From the NCBI RefSeq assembly GCF_011947365.2, contig NZ_JAAVSH020000001.1, positions 613,119-677,118 of the forward strand: a stretch of 64,000 nucleotides of DNA, written 5' to 3'. Made by a program: the position numbers and the translations under genes. How positions within the stretch are numbered: the first letter of the stretch is position 1; each line of letters opens with the position of its first letter. Shown here one piece after another: positions 1-10,233 of this stretch. This stretch comes from an endosymbiont of Lamellibrachia barhami. Its GTDB lineage: Bacteria > Pseudomonadota > Gammaproteobacteria > Chromatiales > Chromatiaceae. The notes beneath the pieces were generated by a model. The model saw nothing but the letters and a program-made list of their open reading frames with translations. It ran no database searches and was not told the origin of the DNA.

Positions 1-2894
1 GCATTAGCCGTCAAAGCAATAATAGGCAAATCCTTGAATTTCTTCTGCTCTCGTATTTGGCGGGTCGCTTCATACCCATCCATGACCGGCATCTGGCAAT
101 CCATTAGAACACCATCGAAATCCTCCTTGGCCAATAACTCCAGCGCTTCCTGTCCATCGAACGCCGTTTCAACTCTAATTCCACTCATGGCAAGGATGTC
201 CAGCACGATTTCCCGGTTTATTTCGTTGTCCTCAACCAACAGAACCTTGGCACCCCGCAAGCGTACCGTGGCTTGGTCGACATCCATCTCATTTTGATTG
301 GCCAATGCCCTGTTTTGCGAAGACTCACTCTGTTGAGTCTTCAGGCTAACTGTAAATCTGAAGATGCTGCCGACGTCTTGTTCACTTTCCACCGCTATTT
401 CGCCATTCATCAACTGGACGATCTTCTTGGAAATGATTAAGCCGAGGCCAGTACCTCCATACTTACGGGTTGTCGAACTGTCAGCCTGACCAAAGGGTTG
501 AAACAGTCCTTGCAGCTGTTCCTGGGACATGCCGATACCAGTGTCCTTTATGGCAAACTGTAATACGACTTCATGGTCACTCTCTTCTTTCAAGGCAACC
601 TTCAACGAAACACTATCGCCCGCATCGCTGAACTTCACTGCATTATCACCCAGGTTGATAAGAACCTGGCTTAAACGTAATGAGTCTCCACTCAGCGCCA
701 TAGGAACTTCCCGATCAATTCGGACCGAAAGCCGAATACTCTTTTCCTCGGCCTTGAACCGCAGCAGATTAACAAAGTTATCGATGACATCCTTGAGATA
801 AAAATCGACTTCTTCAAAATTTAGCTTGCCCGCCTCGATCTTGGAAAAATCAAGGATGTCATTTAGGATCCCAAGCAGGTTTTCAGCTGAGCGGTGAGCC
901 TTGCCTATATAATTCCGTTGCTTATTGTCCAGCTCAGTTTTCAATGCAAGATGTGTCATGCCGATGATGCCATTCATCGGCGTACGAATTTCGTGGCTCA
1001 TGTTGGCCAAGAAGTCACTTTTCGAACGATTTGCTGACTCAGCGGCCTCTTTTGCTTCTGCCAGCGTCTGCTCAGACGTCTTGCGTTCAGTAATGTCTTG
1101 AACAGTGCCTTCAGACCGAATAATCTCACCTGAGTTGTTACGGTGATATTCGCACCGCTCCTGGATCCATCGAATATCATCATCGAATGACTTCCGGACA
1201 ATCCTGTATTCAAAGATATGAAGGACTCCTTTTTTCATAGAGTTCTCGCGCTGTTCCACAACATAATCGCGATCATCAGGATGAACAGTGTCCAGGTACA
1301 GTTCGTACTCCAAGTCGAACTTCTCCGGATCGACACCGAAAATACGAAAAGCCTCTTCCGACCAATGCAGTTTGCCGGTGGTTAAATCGTGGCTCCAGTT
1401 TCCAGTATGGGATATCCGCTGAGCCTCAGCCAATTTCTGCGCATAGATATCGGCTTCCCTCTCTGCAAATTCAGCTGCCACAACGCGGCCTTGTAGTTCC
1501 CGGCTTAGTTGCCTGTAATTGGTGACGTCCTGACTTGTCCCGCGATAGCCTGAAAAAACACCATCTGTGAAATATGGCTTTGCCGTCACATTGAATTGAA
1601 GGGCCTGCCCAAGGAAGTTCTCTATCTTGCAAAGAACCTTTTTGACGGGTTGTCGGGTTTCAATATTTTTCAGGAAGGTATCGAGGTCAGGTTGGTCGGA
1701 ATCGGGGTCGGGTGAAATCAGCTCATGAATCTGTTTGCCGATATAGTCATTTGGATTGATGCCGGTTATATCTTTCATCCGGAATGAGATGTCAGTGAAA
1801 CGCAATTGTGAATCCGTTTCCCACAACCAGTCGGATGCAGTTTCCCTGAAATCGGCAAGTTTATTTTTTGTTATATTCCAACCTTTTCGGGCAAGCCTGC
1901 TGCCGGCGACCCCCCATGATGCAAACGCCGATACAAGAACCAACAAAATGATAATGACAATGCTTTCGCGATGGCTCTTGAGAATGGCGCGGTAGACTGA
2001 TGCCAGGTTTATTTGAGAAGCGATTGTTAAATGATTATCACCGACAACCACATTTCTGAAGGTAAACAGGTACTGATCACTCTCTATTTGACCTTTTGAA
2101 GTCGAGGCAACGTACTTAAATACCTTGGGAAAGTCTGTAGGGAACAAAGCTTCTTTATCAAACATAAACCCCCATTCCGCCTCTTCTGCAGGACCGATTA
2201 AATAGTGGCCGTTTTGGTCAAGAAGCAGTGGAAACTCAGATGATGTGGCAGGTATCATTTCGCGGATTGTCTTCAGCAGATAATGACCGCGATAATTCAT
2301 CACCAATACGCCAATTTTGCTGCCGGAAGGGGAAAAAACAGGTGCAGACACTCGCAAAGTCGGTTTATAAGGTCGCTCGATTGCGCCTTTTTCCATATTG
2401 AGGTCGAATTGTGAAATGAAGTGCTGACCCAACCTCTTGGCCACTGCCTCCTTGAAGTAGTAACGACTGGATTTATCCTGGAGTTGCGCTTTGGAAACAC
2501 TGATGGGTGCGCCGTCATTGTAATTGACGCGGACAACCTCTCTGCCATCGATATCCAATATTCGGATCTGATCGAAAACCTTTTTTTCTCGTGCAAAAAT
2601 CTGGAGTTTATTTGACAGACTTATCCTGGCTTCAGGTACCTTCATTTCCAAGGCATCTTCTAGATCCTGATCCTTGGATAGAATGCGAAGATCGCTGATC
2701 ACATCCCCAAGCTCTTCTCTGAAAAACTCCGCCGCCAGTCTGACGTTGCTTTTGGCGGAAGTATTCAATTCAACAACAGATACTTGTGCCTGGCTAAATA
2801 AAACACCAAGTGCCAACAACAAAATCACCACTACAGCAGGGAAAAATAGCTTTAGGGCTATTTTCAGCTGTTCTTTTGTAGAGACCTTGGGCAT
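1..2894 (-). CDS. Hybrid sensor histidine kinase with PAS domains, C-terminus outside window
   Basis: The frame is open from an ATG at 2894, preceded by GAGG, to the window edge, giving about 964 residues. Residues 10-30 form a membrane segment. A periplasmic sensor region of about 280 residues follows, then a second membrane segment, then two PAS-like regions. The phosphoacceptor box [11 protein letters not shown] has its His near residue 634. The N box (NLGDNAVKF), a G box (DTGIGM) and GTGLGL belong to the ATPase domain. A receiver starts at [10 protein letters not shown] and has its phosphoacceptor Asp in [11 protein letters not shown]. It lies 31 bases downstream of the hemerythrin-receiver gene and is probably co-transcribed with it. 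The input signal is unknown. The C-terminus, possibly with an Hpt domain, lies outside the window. Confidence 0.9.
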   Translation of the reverse strand, partial: MPKVSTKEQLKIALKLFFPAVVVILLLALGVLFSQAQVSVVELNTSAKSNVRLAAEFFREELGDVISDLRILSKDQDLEDALEMKVPEARISLSNKLQIFAREKKVFDQIRILDIDGREVVRVNYNDGAPISVSKAQLQDKSSRYYFKEAVAKRLGQHFISQFDLNMEKGAIERPYKPTLRVSAPVFSPSGSKIGVLVMNYRGHYLLKTIREMIPATSSEFPLLLDQNGHYLIGPAEEAEWGFMFDKEALFPTDFPKVFKYVASTSKGQIESDQYLFTFRNVVVGDNHLTIASQINLASVYRAILKSHRESIVIIILLVLVSAFASWGVAGSRLARKGWNITKNKLADFRETASDWLWETDSQLRFTDISFRMKDITGINPNDYIGKQIHELISPDPDSDQPDLDTFLKNIETRQPVKKVLCKIENFLGQALQFNVTAKPYFTDGVFSGYRGTSQDVTNYRQLSRELQGRVVAAEFAEREADIYAQKLAEAQRISHTGNWSHDLTTGKLHWSEEAFRIFGVDPEKFDLEYELYLDTVHPDDRDYVVEQRENSMKKGVLHIFEYRIVRKSFDDDIRWIQERCEYHRNNSGEIIRSEGTVQDITERKTSEQTLAEAKEAAESANRSKSDFLANMSHEIRTPMNGIIGMTHLALKTELDNKQRNYIGKAHRSAENLLGILNDILDFSKIEAGKLNFEEVDFYLKDVIDNFVNLLRFKAEEKSIRLSVRIDREVPMALSGDSLRLSQVLINLGDNAVKFSDAGDSVSLKVALKEESDHEVVLQFAIKDTGIGMSQEQLQGLFQPFGQADSSTTRKYGGTGLGLIISKKIVQLMNGEIAVESEQDVGSIFRFTVSLKTQQSESSQNRALANQNEMDVDQATVRLRGAKVLLVEDNEINREIVLDILAMSGIRVETAFDGQEALELLAKEDFDGVLMDCQMPVMDGYEATRQIREQKKFKDLPIIALTAN

Positions 2895-2925
2895 TTTCCT
2901 CACCCCCCACTACTTAAATTTTCTA

Positions 2926-3813
2926 TTATTGATTGATGGCTTTAACAGCAGCTTTGAAAAAGGTTTGAATGCCGATTGGCTCCTCTATGCAATGAGTCGC
3001 TCCAGCAACTAGCCCCGACTCCATGGCTCCGCGCTCCTCACGCGCTGAAATCAGCAATACAGGGATACCGGCAATGGAACCACCCTTGATTTCACGCAAT
3101 CTTTCTATAAATGGTATTGCTTCCTGGTCATCCTGTTTCCAACCATAAACAATGAGGTTGGGTTTGTGGCTTTCGAGTGACTGCATTGCATCATCTGCAT
3201 GAGAATATTGCTGAATTTCCCTAACATCTGCAATTTCAAGGATGCTGGCGATGATGTTACTGAAATTTTGACTCTTACTGACGATCAGGATTGCGGTCTC
3301 ATTCCAGTTGACGGACTTCGGGATCAAATCATCGGTGTCCACCATATCTGGCTGTTCTGAATCCGTTTGTAGAGATCTGGTTATACCAAGAACCTCGGGG
3401 TTATTTTCCGCATACGGACGAAATCCTATGTCTTGTTTCAGGATGTGATTCATGAGCCAGTTTTTCAGGAAGTCCAGGAGTTCGTCTTGAACTATATCGT
3501 CTTTTTTCTCAAAAAAACGGTGCGCGATATCTGCGACCTGATCTGTGAGCTTTTCATGTTGTCGCTTGTGATCCTCAAATGAAGGGTATCTGCAAGCCAG
3601 CATCACCCGTTCTTCTCGGGAAAAATGATAAAGGGTGTAATCAATCAACGTGTTTAGGGCACTGCCCAGGGCCTTTTGATCCTCCATTGTGCCGATTTGG
3701 GCATAAAGTTGATTGATCAGTTTAACAATGATTTTATGATCCTGATCGATCGAAGGATTGCCGACGCTCATAGACTCCGACCATTCTATAAAATCCACAG
3801 CCTTACTCCACAC
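2926..3813 (-). CDS. Bacteriohemerythrin fused to a degenerate receiver domain
   Basis: This 295-residue protein starts at GTG; an in-frame stop just upstream leaves no earlier start. Residues 1-135 are a hemerythrin. The seven expected di-iron ligands are visible as His26 (DQDHK), His63 and Glu67 (YHFSREE), His82 and His86 (DHKRQHEK), His123 and Asp128. The domain should bind O2 or sense it or NO. Residues 170-295 have a receiver-like pattern but lack the acidic pocket (VSKS in place of an Asp pair) and the phosphoacceptor Asp (LIVYGW). The conserved Lys also appears replaced (CIEEPIG). It is therefore probably a pseudo-receiver used for protein contact. It sits between the HD-GYP/Cys-rich genes and a hybrid kinase, suggesting an oxygen- or redox-linked signalling operon. 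Confidence 0.88.
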   Translation of the reverse strand: MWSKAVDFIEWSESMSVGNPSIDQDHKIIVKLINQLYAQIGTMEDQKALGSALNTLIDYTLYHFSREERVMLACRYPSFEDHKRQHEKLTDQVADIAHRFFEKKDDIVQDELLDFLKNWLMNHILKQDIGFRPYAENNPEVLGITRSLQTDSEQPDMVDTDDLIPKSVNWNETAILIVSKSQNFSNIIASILEIADVREIQQYSHADDAMQSLESHKPNLIVYGWKQDDQEAIPFIERLREIKGGSIAGIPVLLISAREERGAMESGLVAGATHCIEEPIGIQTFFKAAVKAINQ

Positions 3814-4034
3814 GATTCATGGCATATGTAACATTTTGCCCTTCCAATATGGCGCAAGCAAGGGCAAATAAGTGCCTGTGGCCATCGGAAGATAATTGGG
3901 GAGCACTGCTTCGCGGTTCTGACTGTCTGCCGCTGGTTGATAAACAGCCTACTGTAGAAGTCACTCTGCACCCCGTCACATCCCTCAGGCTTCAGATATG
4001 GACATTGCTTAGCCGTCACCACGGCCTTCGACAT
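3786..4034 (-). CDS. Small cysteine-rich protein, possibly metal-binding
   Basis: This 82-residue frame has eight cysteines (about C11, C19, C43, C58, C60, C68, C71, C75), with CPC and CYIC clusters near the C-terminus that resemble zinc or haem/FeS ligation sites. I do not recognise a family. It fills the gap in an otherwise tight minus-strand operon: it starts 29 bases after the HD-GYP stop and overlaps the hemerythrin start by 28 bases, as translationally coupled genes do. The ribosome-binding site is weak. The overlapping plus-strand frame has no such features. Confidence 0.45.
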   Translation of the reverse strand: MSKAVVTAKQCPYLKPEGCDGVQSDFYSRLFINQRQTVRTAKQCSPIIFRWPQALICPCLRHIGRAKCYICHESCGVRLWIL

Positions 4035-4063
4035 TCACACGTTGAGCTGTAGACTGCAACTGT

Positions 4064-5289
4064 CTAAGCTGTTCTGTGATCCAAGAAAGTTTCAGGAGAG
4101 ATCCTCCATTTAGCAGGATCCACAGCACTAATAATCTTGATCTCATCCCCCTTTTGCTTAGCTGAGAGATCTACGTCCTGGGGAGTGAGGAACTGACGTT
4201 TGATGGAGTCAAAAACGATCCTGATCTTTGGGGACAAAAGATCTTTCTTGCCTGATTCTACAACCACGGCAAACCGTGCATCCGAGAGGGAAACCAATGA
4301 ACCGATGGGATAGATCCCTATACAGTGGATGAAGCTCTGAAGCAGCTCCTGATTGAAGCGCGATTTGCCCCAGGTGACCAGTTTTACCAATGCAGTATGG
4401 GGAGACATCACCTCACCGTACACCCGGTCCGCCGTGAGGGCATCATAAACATCGACGATGGCCGCCATCTGTCCATAAAGCGAGATCTCATCACCGCGCT
4501 TCCCATCCAGATATCCGGTCCCGTCCAGACGTTCATGATGCTCTGTGGCAATACTCAGAATGATATCGGAAATACCCGGCACCGCCTCCAGGAGTTCCTT
4601 GCCGTAGACCACGTGCTTTTTCATGATGGCAAACTCCTGATCGGTCAGTTTGCCGGGTTTATTTAGGATTTTCTGTGGTGTCTTGATCTTACCAATGTCA
4701 TGCAGCAACCCCCCAATGCCGATCTGCAGCAGATCCTCTTCAGGAAAATTGAGATGTTTGGCGAAAGTGGTCAATAGGACAGATACACTGACTGAGTGCT
4801 CGAATATGTATTTATCCATCTTTCGGATTCGGGTGAGACCAAGCAGCGCGTCTTCATTGCTCATGATAGAGGAGACTATCCCCTCGACCACCGGATTGAC
4901 TCGCTCCAGCTCGACCTGACGCCCCAGCCGCACGTCTTCCATTATATCTGCGACTACCTGGGTCGCCTCCTTTTTTACCTTGGACGCACGTGCCAGCTCC
5001 TCAGTCATACTCTTGGTCCGGGTCGATTTCCGGCTAGCCTCCGAGTCCACCAGAACCCTTTCAGGAGACTTTTTTCCGCCTCATAAGCAACATCATGCTT
5101 TTCTATATCGATCCCTTTGTCAGTATCGATGTAAAGCTCACGGATTCCTGCATTTCGGATCGCACTGATCTGCATCTTGTTTTTGATTTTGAACTTGTTT
5201 ACTGCAAAAGGGTGTTTCATCCAGTTGCAGCTAAGATCATGGACATACATCCCAATCGTCAAACTGGATACATCAATCTTTTTTATCAT
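4064..5289 (-). CDS. HD-GYP c-di-GMP phosphodiesterase, split by a frameshift
   Basis: Two frames make one protein. The N-terminal piece (start 5289, MIKKIDVSSLTIGMYVHDL) is the DUF3391 domain that usually precedes HD-GYP. The C-terminal piece to 4064 holds the catalytic domain with HDIGKI, HHERLDGTGY and a DVYDALTADR motif, expected to hydrolyse c-di-GMP. The frames meet near 5080 at a run of six A residues (minus strand GGAAAAAAG). Adding one A joins them as AEKKSPERVLVDSEAS, a natural continuation. The break is therefore either a one-base homopolymer error or slippage. The intact product would be about 408 residues. It is the first recognised gene of the operon containing the hemerythrin and the hybrid kinase. 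Confidence 0.85.
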
Positions 5290-5584
5290 TTCGATGCTCT
5301 ACCTGATTGTGTCCCAGACTCATCGCTTGAAACTTTATTGGCCCCAATTTAGAAACCCTTTTATCTCCGCCTCGGCACTCCTTGGCTATCTCCCGGACAT
5401 TTATCCGCGTACCGGGGAGGCCAAGGGCAAGAAGGGCTTCCTGTTCCGCCTCCATTCGCCTAGCCCACTGACGGGCATAGGTTTTCTTTGGGTGGGACTT
5501 GGGTTTGAGGATTTTGCCTTCTTTTTTGAGGATGGCCTTGTCTTTGCCATTTGGCAATCGTAGCCACTGGAATTCTTCTCCCAA
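5273..5584 (-). CDS. Uncharacterised small basic protein
   Basis: This 103-residue frame begins at TTG, with an ATG in another frame 18 bases upstream. It overlaps the HD-GYP start by 17 bases. It is rich in Lys and Arg, for example LKPKSHPKKTYARQWARR. No family is recognised. Its position just after tRNA-Phe and its terminator, and its uncertain start, would also fit a remnant of an integrated element. Treat it as a tentative gene. Confidence 0.3.
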   Translation of the reverse strand: MGEEFQWLRLPNGKDKAILKKEGKILKPKSHPKKTYARQWARRMEAEQEALLALGLPGTRINVREIAKECRGGDKRVSKLGPIKFQAMSLGHNQVEHRNDKKD

Positions 5585-5631
5585 ATACCTTCACAGTCAT
5601 GTCAAAACAAACTGAGGAGGAAAATGGCAAT

Positions 5632-5655
5632 AAAAAAGCCCCTGGAATCAGAGGC
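5632..5655 (-). terminator. Intrinsic terminator after tRNA-Phe
   Basis: On the minus strand GCCTCTG and CAGGGGC form a stem with a short ATTC loop, followed by TTTTTT. It lies directly 3' of the tRNA. Confidence 0.75.
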
Positions 5656-5662
5656 TCAAATA

Positions 5663-5738
5663 TGGTGGCCAGGCGCGGAATCGAACCACGGACACGGGGA
5701 TTTTCAGTCCCCTGCTCTACCGACTGAGCTACCTGGCC
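5663..5738 (-). tRNA. tRNA-Phe (GAA)
   Basis: The minus strand folds as a standard 76-base tRNA. The acceptor arms are GGCCAGG and CCTGGCC, followed by discriminator A and an encoded CCA. The D arm is AGCTCAGTCGGTAGAGC. The anticodon stem GGGGA/TCCCC carries loop CTGAAAA, so the anticodon is GAA. The T loop is GGTTCGATTCC. The arms match bacterial tRNA-Phe closely. Confidence 0.97.
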
Positions 5739-5836
5739 ATAAATCAGAGCGCGTATTACAGCGATCTTGGGGCAGTTAGTCAAGCGGATACTGGATATTT
5801 CTCACCTTCCTCAAACAGCGCCAATTCACTGCAGTT

Positions 5837-6109
5837 TCATGAGCCGGGTAGAGTGAACTCAGGCGGGTTCGCAACGCCTTCACCAAAAAAGTAATTTTCC
5901 ATCTGATCCTCGAGAAACTTCCTCGCCTTCGGATCCATGGGGCTGAGGCGGTTTTCATTGATCAGCATGGTCTGAAACTTGAGCCACTCTGCCCATGCCT
6001 CTTTGGAGACGTTATCGAAGATCCTCTGGCCCAGATCACCGGGATAGGGTATGCGGTCCAGTCCTTCGGCTTCACGATTCAGTTTGACGCAGTTTACGGT
6101 ACGGCTCAT
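5837..6109 (-). CDS. yggX: Probable Fe(2+)-trafficking protein YggX
   Basis: This 90-residue protein has the family's normal length and features: the N-terminal [10 protein letters not shown] with its conserved Cys, then [36 protein letters not shown] and [14 protein letters not shown]. YggX proteins help protect FeS clusters against oxidative damage. A good AGGAG precedes the ATG. It lies 54 bases downstream of mutY, the arrangement common in gammaproteobacteria. Confidence 0.96.
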   Translation of the reverse strand: MSRTVNCVKLNREAEGLDRIPYPGDLGQRIFDNVSKEAWAEWLKFQTMLINENRLSPMDPKARKFLEDQMENYFFGEGVANPPEFTLPGS

Positions 6110-6163
6110 GGGGGCTCTCCTAGGGGGATACTATTGGGAGAAATACCGCCGCCAGCCGGCCGG

Positions 6164-7237
6164 TTATCCGACACTGCCAACAGTTGAATACTTCTCCAGC
6201 TCATTGATGATTCGTGAAACCGGCGCAGCCAGTCCCAGTCCAGAGGAATCCTGGGTTTTATACCAGATACGATCACCTGCATCCAAGACTGCGTTACTGG
6301 GGTTATTGGCGTACATCCGCAGTGGCGTTATGTCGAGATGGAAGTGGGTGAAGGTGTGTCGCCTCAAAGGCATCTCTTGCAGCACACCTGCCTTGATCAC
6401 GAAATGCTCCCGGCACCAGGCCGATGGTTCCCGGGATGCAGGGCACTCCGGAAAACTCCAAAGTCCGCCCCAAATTCCCACCGGCGGTCTGCGCTCCAAC
6501 AACACTGCGCCCTCGCCATTTTGTACGACCAGCATCTTAGCCTGCTTCACCGGCAATGTTCTCTTTGGACGGGGAGAGGGAAACGCCCGTTGATGGCCGC
6601 TCGCATTGGCCATACATTGCCGCTTCAGTGGACAGACCGCGCAGCCCGGCTGCCCGCGCCGACAAACAGTCGCGCCCAGATCCATCATTGCCTGATTATA
6701 GGCCGCGACCCGCCTTTCCGGCGTGTAGGTTTCCGCCAGATGCCAGAGCTCCCTTGCAACCGCCGACTTGCTTGGCCAACCCTCAATTTCAAAACAGCGC
6801 GCCAACACCCTTTTTACATTACCATCGAGGATCGGATGGGATTGCCCCAACGCCAGAGAGAGGATTGCGCCGGCGGTGGAACGTCCAATCCCCGGCAGGG
6901 ACTCAACCTGATCGATATCCTCGGGGAATCGGCCGGCATGACTATCCCGGATGACTGCTGCCGCCTTATGCAGATTACGGGCGCGGGCGTAGTACCCCAA
7001 ACCCGACCAGTGGTGCAGTACCGCATCCTGGGAGGCGTTTGCCAGCTGTACCACATCGGGAAAACTGGCTATGAAACGCTCAAAGTAGGGGATGACCGTG
7101 GCCACCTGGGTCTGCTGCAACATAATCTCGGAGACCCAGATCCGGTAGGGATCCGCATCCCGCTGCCAGGGGAGATCATTGCGACCGAATTGGTCGAACC
7201 ACTCAAGAATGGCCTGGGAGAATTTACGGGCATGCAT
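6164..7237 (-). CDS. mutY: A/G-specific adenine DNA glycosylase MutY
   Basis: This 357-residue protein removes adenine mispaired with 8-oxoguanine. The N-terminal HhH-GPD domain contains SEIMLQQTQV with the catalytic Glu and LPGIGRSTAGAIL followed by ILDGNVKR with the catalytic Asp. The iron-sulfur loop is CRRGQPGCAVCPLKRQC, the expected four-Cys spacing. The C-terminal third is the NUDIX-like 8-oxoG recognition domain. It lies between yggX and the 3' end of asmA, the usual asmA-mutY-yggX order. Confidence 0.97.
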   Translation of the reverse strand: MHARKFSQAILEWFDQFGRNDLPWQRDADPYRIWVSEIMLQQTQVATVIPYFERFIASFPDVVQLANASQDAVLHHWSGLGYYARARNLHKAAAVIRDSHAGRFPEDIDQVESLPGIGRSTAGAILSLALGQSHPILDGNVKRVLARCFEIEGWPSKSAVARELWHLAETYTPERRVAAYNQAMMDLGATVCRRGQPGCAVCPLKRQCMANASGHQRAFPSPRPKRTLPVKQAKMLVVQNGEGAVLLERRPPVGIWGGLWSFPECPASREPSAWCREHFVIKAGVLQEMPLRRHTFTHFHLDITPLRMYANNPSNAVLDAGDRIWYKTQDSSGLGLAAPVSRIINELEKYSTVGSVG

Positions 7238-7289
7238 GGCGAGAACCGCAGCCTGGATGGCATATAAGCGCCATCCAGGCCAGAGGGGA

Positions 7290-8147
7290 TCAGAAGAGGC
7301 CCTTCAGGCCCCCTGGTAGCTTATCCATCAAACCTCCGGGCAGTTTCTCTTCCAGCTTCTCATTCAGTTTCTCTTTGAGTTTGGCCTTCTGACTCTCCGC
7401 CAACACCTTGCCAAGATCGATGTTCCAGTGCGGATCCGCCCAGGCGCCTTGGATATGCACCGGGATCGGCACCCCTTTGAGTTCCTCCAGCCCTTCTCCA
7501 CCCTGACCCTTTCCGGAGCCGACTATCACCGGCTTGACCGTATAGTCGAGTGACTCCGCCACGAGGTTCACCTTGCCGGTGCCCTCCACCCGCAGAAAGG
7601 GGGATTTAGCCAGCAGATCACGATTGTCCAGTACACCATTACGTATAACGGCGCTGGCGCTCATCTCGGAGAAGTCGGTCTGCTCCGGCTCATTGGTTGC
7701 GGGGGGGGTCTTCCCCGTCAGTTTCGCTTTGGCATCACGAAGCATCTTCGCCAGGTTGATGCCTTTGATCGCGCCGTTGCGAAAATCGAAATCGAGCTTG
7801 CCGTTGAGGGTCTTTTTGAGCTGACTGACGGTCTGACCGGCACTGGTCAGATTGGCGTTGAAGCCACCCAGACCCGCCAACCGATCCTGGCCTGACACAT
7901 CCTTCACCAAAGGGCCGGCCTGAATACCGCTGGCGCTCTGGTTGATCTTGAGTTTCGGCGTCTTGCCCCGCACATCGAGATCCACCGTCCCTTTGAGGGC
8001 GCCATCGTAGAAGCGTCCCACCTTCTGGTCGATATTCAGTTTGCCGCCTTTGCTCTTCACCTTGACCTGAATCGCCTCGGCACGGATATTGTTCGCCTTT
8101 ACACTGCCCACCCGCAGGGTGCCGTCGAGATCGAGCTTGCGCAACAT
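7290..8147 (-). pseudogene. AsmA family protein, 3' part only
   Basis: This encodes the C-terminal 280 or so residues of an AsmA-like envelope protein, from MLRKLDLDGTLRVG to the Lys/Leu-rich tail ending GGLKGLF. The 5' part is missing; at 8147/8148 the sequence switches to a TonB-receptor gene on the other strand. The missing N-terminal part is found at 40815-42630 on the plus strand, and the two share 544 bp. Together they rebuild one full-length AsmA protein. Since asmA normally sits upstream of mutY, the true gene path probably joins the two pieces. Confidence 0.85.
7604..8147 (-). repeat. 544-bp inverted repeat, left copy (asmA segment)
   Basis: This segment matches 42087-42630 in opposite orientation with only a few substitutions (for example Asp/Asn, Asn/Lys and Ile/Val changes in the protein). 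It flanks a block of about 34 kb. Identity ends abruptly on both sides. Confidence 0.9.
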
Positions 8148-10216
8148 CGTGGCCCGCAACCCGTCTCTCCCAATCCCTGGCCGATACCCCCGCGGCAATG
8201 ACGATCATCGGCAAAGAGATAATTCGTGCTTCCGGCTCCAGGAATATTCTATTTACTGCGACTGGCTGCCGGGTTTTGCGGTGAGCTTCTATTATTCTGG
8301 CTCCGGGCCGCAACCTATCACGGCCTGGCCGACCAGTATGCTCGCGACATGCAGGTACGCGCTGATCGATGGACGATCGGTTTACGATCCGGCTTTTGGT
8401 GGTGTTGCATGGGCCGACGCATGCCGATCGAGTCGACGAAATATCAGCGTATCGAAGAGGTGATTCAGGCCCAATGCCGCCGCCTATGGTTCAACTCATT
8501 TGCCGGCGTTGTCAACGGTATTATGCCGACCACCCACGTGATCGTCAGCGCAATGTTGAAAACCATCATAGGCGAAGGCAATGCGCGCAAGATTTATGGC
8601 CGTTATGCCGACTCGGTGGGGACTTCGCCTATAGGATTTCAGCCAACTACAGTGAATACGACGGTTTTGAAGAACGCGAAGACAGCGCCGACACCCGCTG
8701 GTTCAACTTCCACGGAGAGCAAACACTGGATAACGACGACACGGTGGAGTTTCGTGTCGGTTTCAGCCGGGGAAACTACGGCGAAGGCTGGTCGGATATC
8801 TTTCAGCAGACCAGGGTATTAAACAATCGTTACAACTTCCAACAGATAGCCTGGACTCATCAGCAATCCCCAAGCAATGAGTTTCGTCTCCAGTTTTATC
8901 ATAACTACCAGCAGATAGAGGACAACTACCGTTCACCTGTCATCTCAGACGTCATCAAAGGGTTGGATGACCTGCAAGGCTTTCCTGAGCCGGTACGACC
9001 TGACATCTTCGCCCTTGGACTCTCTGGTGGGAACTACAATTTCCAGATGTTTCTGGATGAACTGAAACTCACCGACTCGCCTCTGACCCTCTCCTGGCTG
9101 GGTTTTGAGTCAGATAGATACGATCTGGAATTTCAGCAGACTCTGCAGACGTCAGATAACCTACGGTTAGTGTGGGGGGCGGGTGCGCGGCAGGATCGCG
9201 GAAAAAGTGTCTGGATCTTCCATCAATACGATGCCATCACGCGGAATCAAATACGACTCTTTGCCAACACAGAGTGGCATATCTCTCCCGCATGGGTTGT
9301 CAATGCCGGAGGAATGGTCGAGCGCTTTGAAGATAAGGATCCATTATTCTCTCCCCGCCTCGCAATCAATCACCACATCGATCAGAACAACACCATCAGG
9401 GCGAACGCTTCGCGCGCCTACCGCATGCCCACACTGCTGGAGGACCACATCAACCTCGTGGTCTTTCTCGATGAGCCGCTCAATGATGTGAACACCTGGG
9501 TGCTGGGAACCGGAAACCTGGACCCACAGTCCATCGACAGTTTTGAGCTGGGATATCTGGGCAGTTTCCCTGAAGTTGGCCTGACCCTGGATCTCAAACT
9601 GTTTCATGAAAAGATCGACAATATCATTAATGAATTCCGTAATTTGGATATTCCAGACCCGAACCGTGGACTGACCGACCCCATCGCCCTTGCAACACTG
9701 AACAATTTCAACGACCTGATTCAGGAGGGCGCAGACACCTACATAAACGCAGGTGAGGCGACAATCAATGGACTGGAGGTGAATCTTGACTTCAGGCCGA
9801 CTCCGCGCGATTTGATTTTTCTCGGCTACGGCTACGCCAATACTTACGGCCAGGAAGGTTTCCTGATTCAGGATAGCACGATCCAAACCAGAAATAGTAT
9901 TAGTGATAATGTTGCAAGTCATACCTTCAGCATCCTCGGCAGCCACCGTTTCGACAGTGGTATCCAGATCAGTTCGGCCTACTACTATGTTGGCGAAATG
10001 GTTTGGAGTGGTGAAGGCGACCTAATCCCAACCTTCAGGCGCTGGGATGTGAGACTGGGAAAAGAGTTCACTCTCCCGGGGATGGACGGAGAAATAGCGC
10101 TTATCGGACAAAACCTCAACGGTGGGCATGTGGATTTTTTCAACGCGCCGAGTCGTGACTTAGTCAACCGGTGGGAAACCCGTTTCTTTCTCCAAGCCTC
10201 TTTAGAATTTAGATAA
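8148..10216 (+). pseudogene. TonB-dependent outer-membrane receptor, 5' truncated and frameshifted
   Basis: From about 8640 to 10216 a clean frame encodes the beta-barrel of a TonB-dependent receptor, ending in aromatic Phe-Arg (SLEFR). From 8148 to 8640 the plug domain is recognisable only by hopping frames: LSQSLADTPAAMTIIGKEII, then LIDGRSVYDPAFGGVAWAD, then NSFAGVVN. The signal peptide and TonB box are absent. Many one- or two-base insertions occur within 500 bases next to the junction with asmA. This looks like degraded sequence quality at a contig end, although real decay is possible. An ABC_sub_bind protein and a kinase follow, suggesting a ligand-sensing set. Confidence 0.75.
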
Positions 10217-10233
10217 TTGTTGTCTAATCACGG

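Noticed and set aside
8369-8640. N-terminal 90 residues of the longest TonB-receptor frame as real protein
   Set aside because: The real plug motifs lie in other frames; this stretch is a frameshift product.
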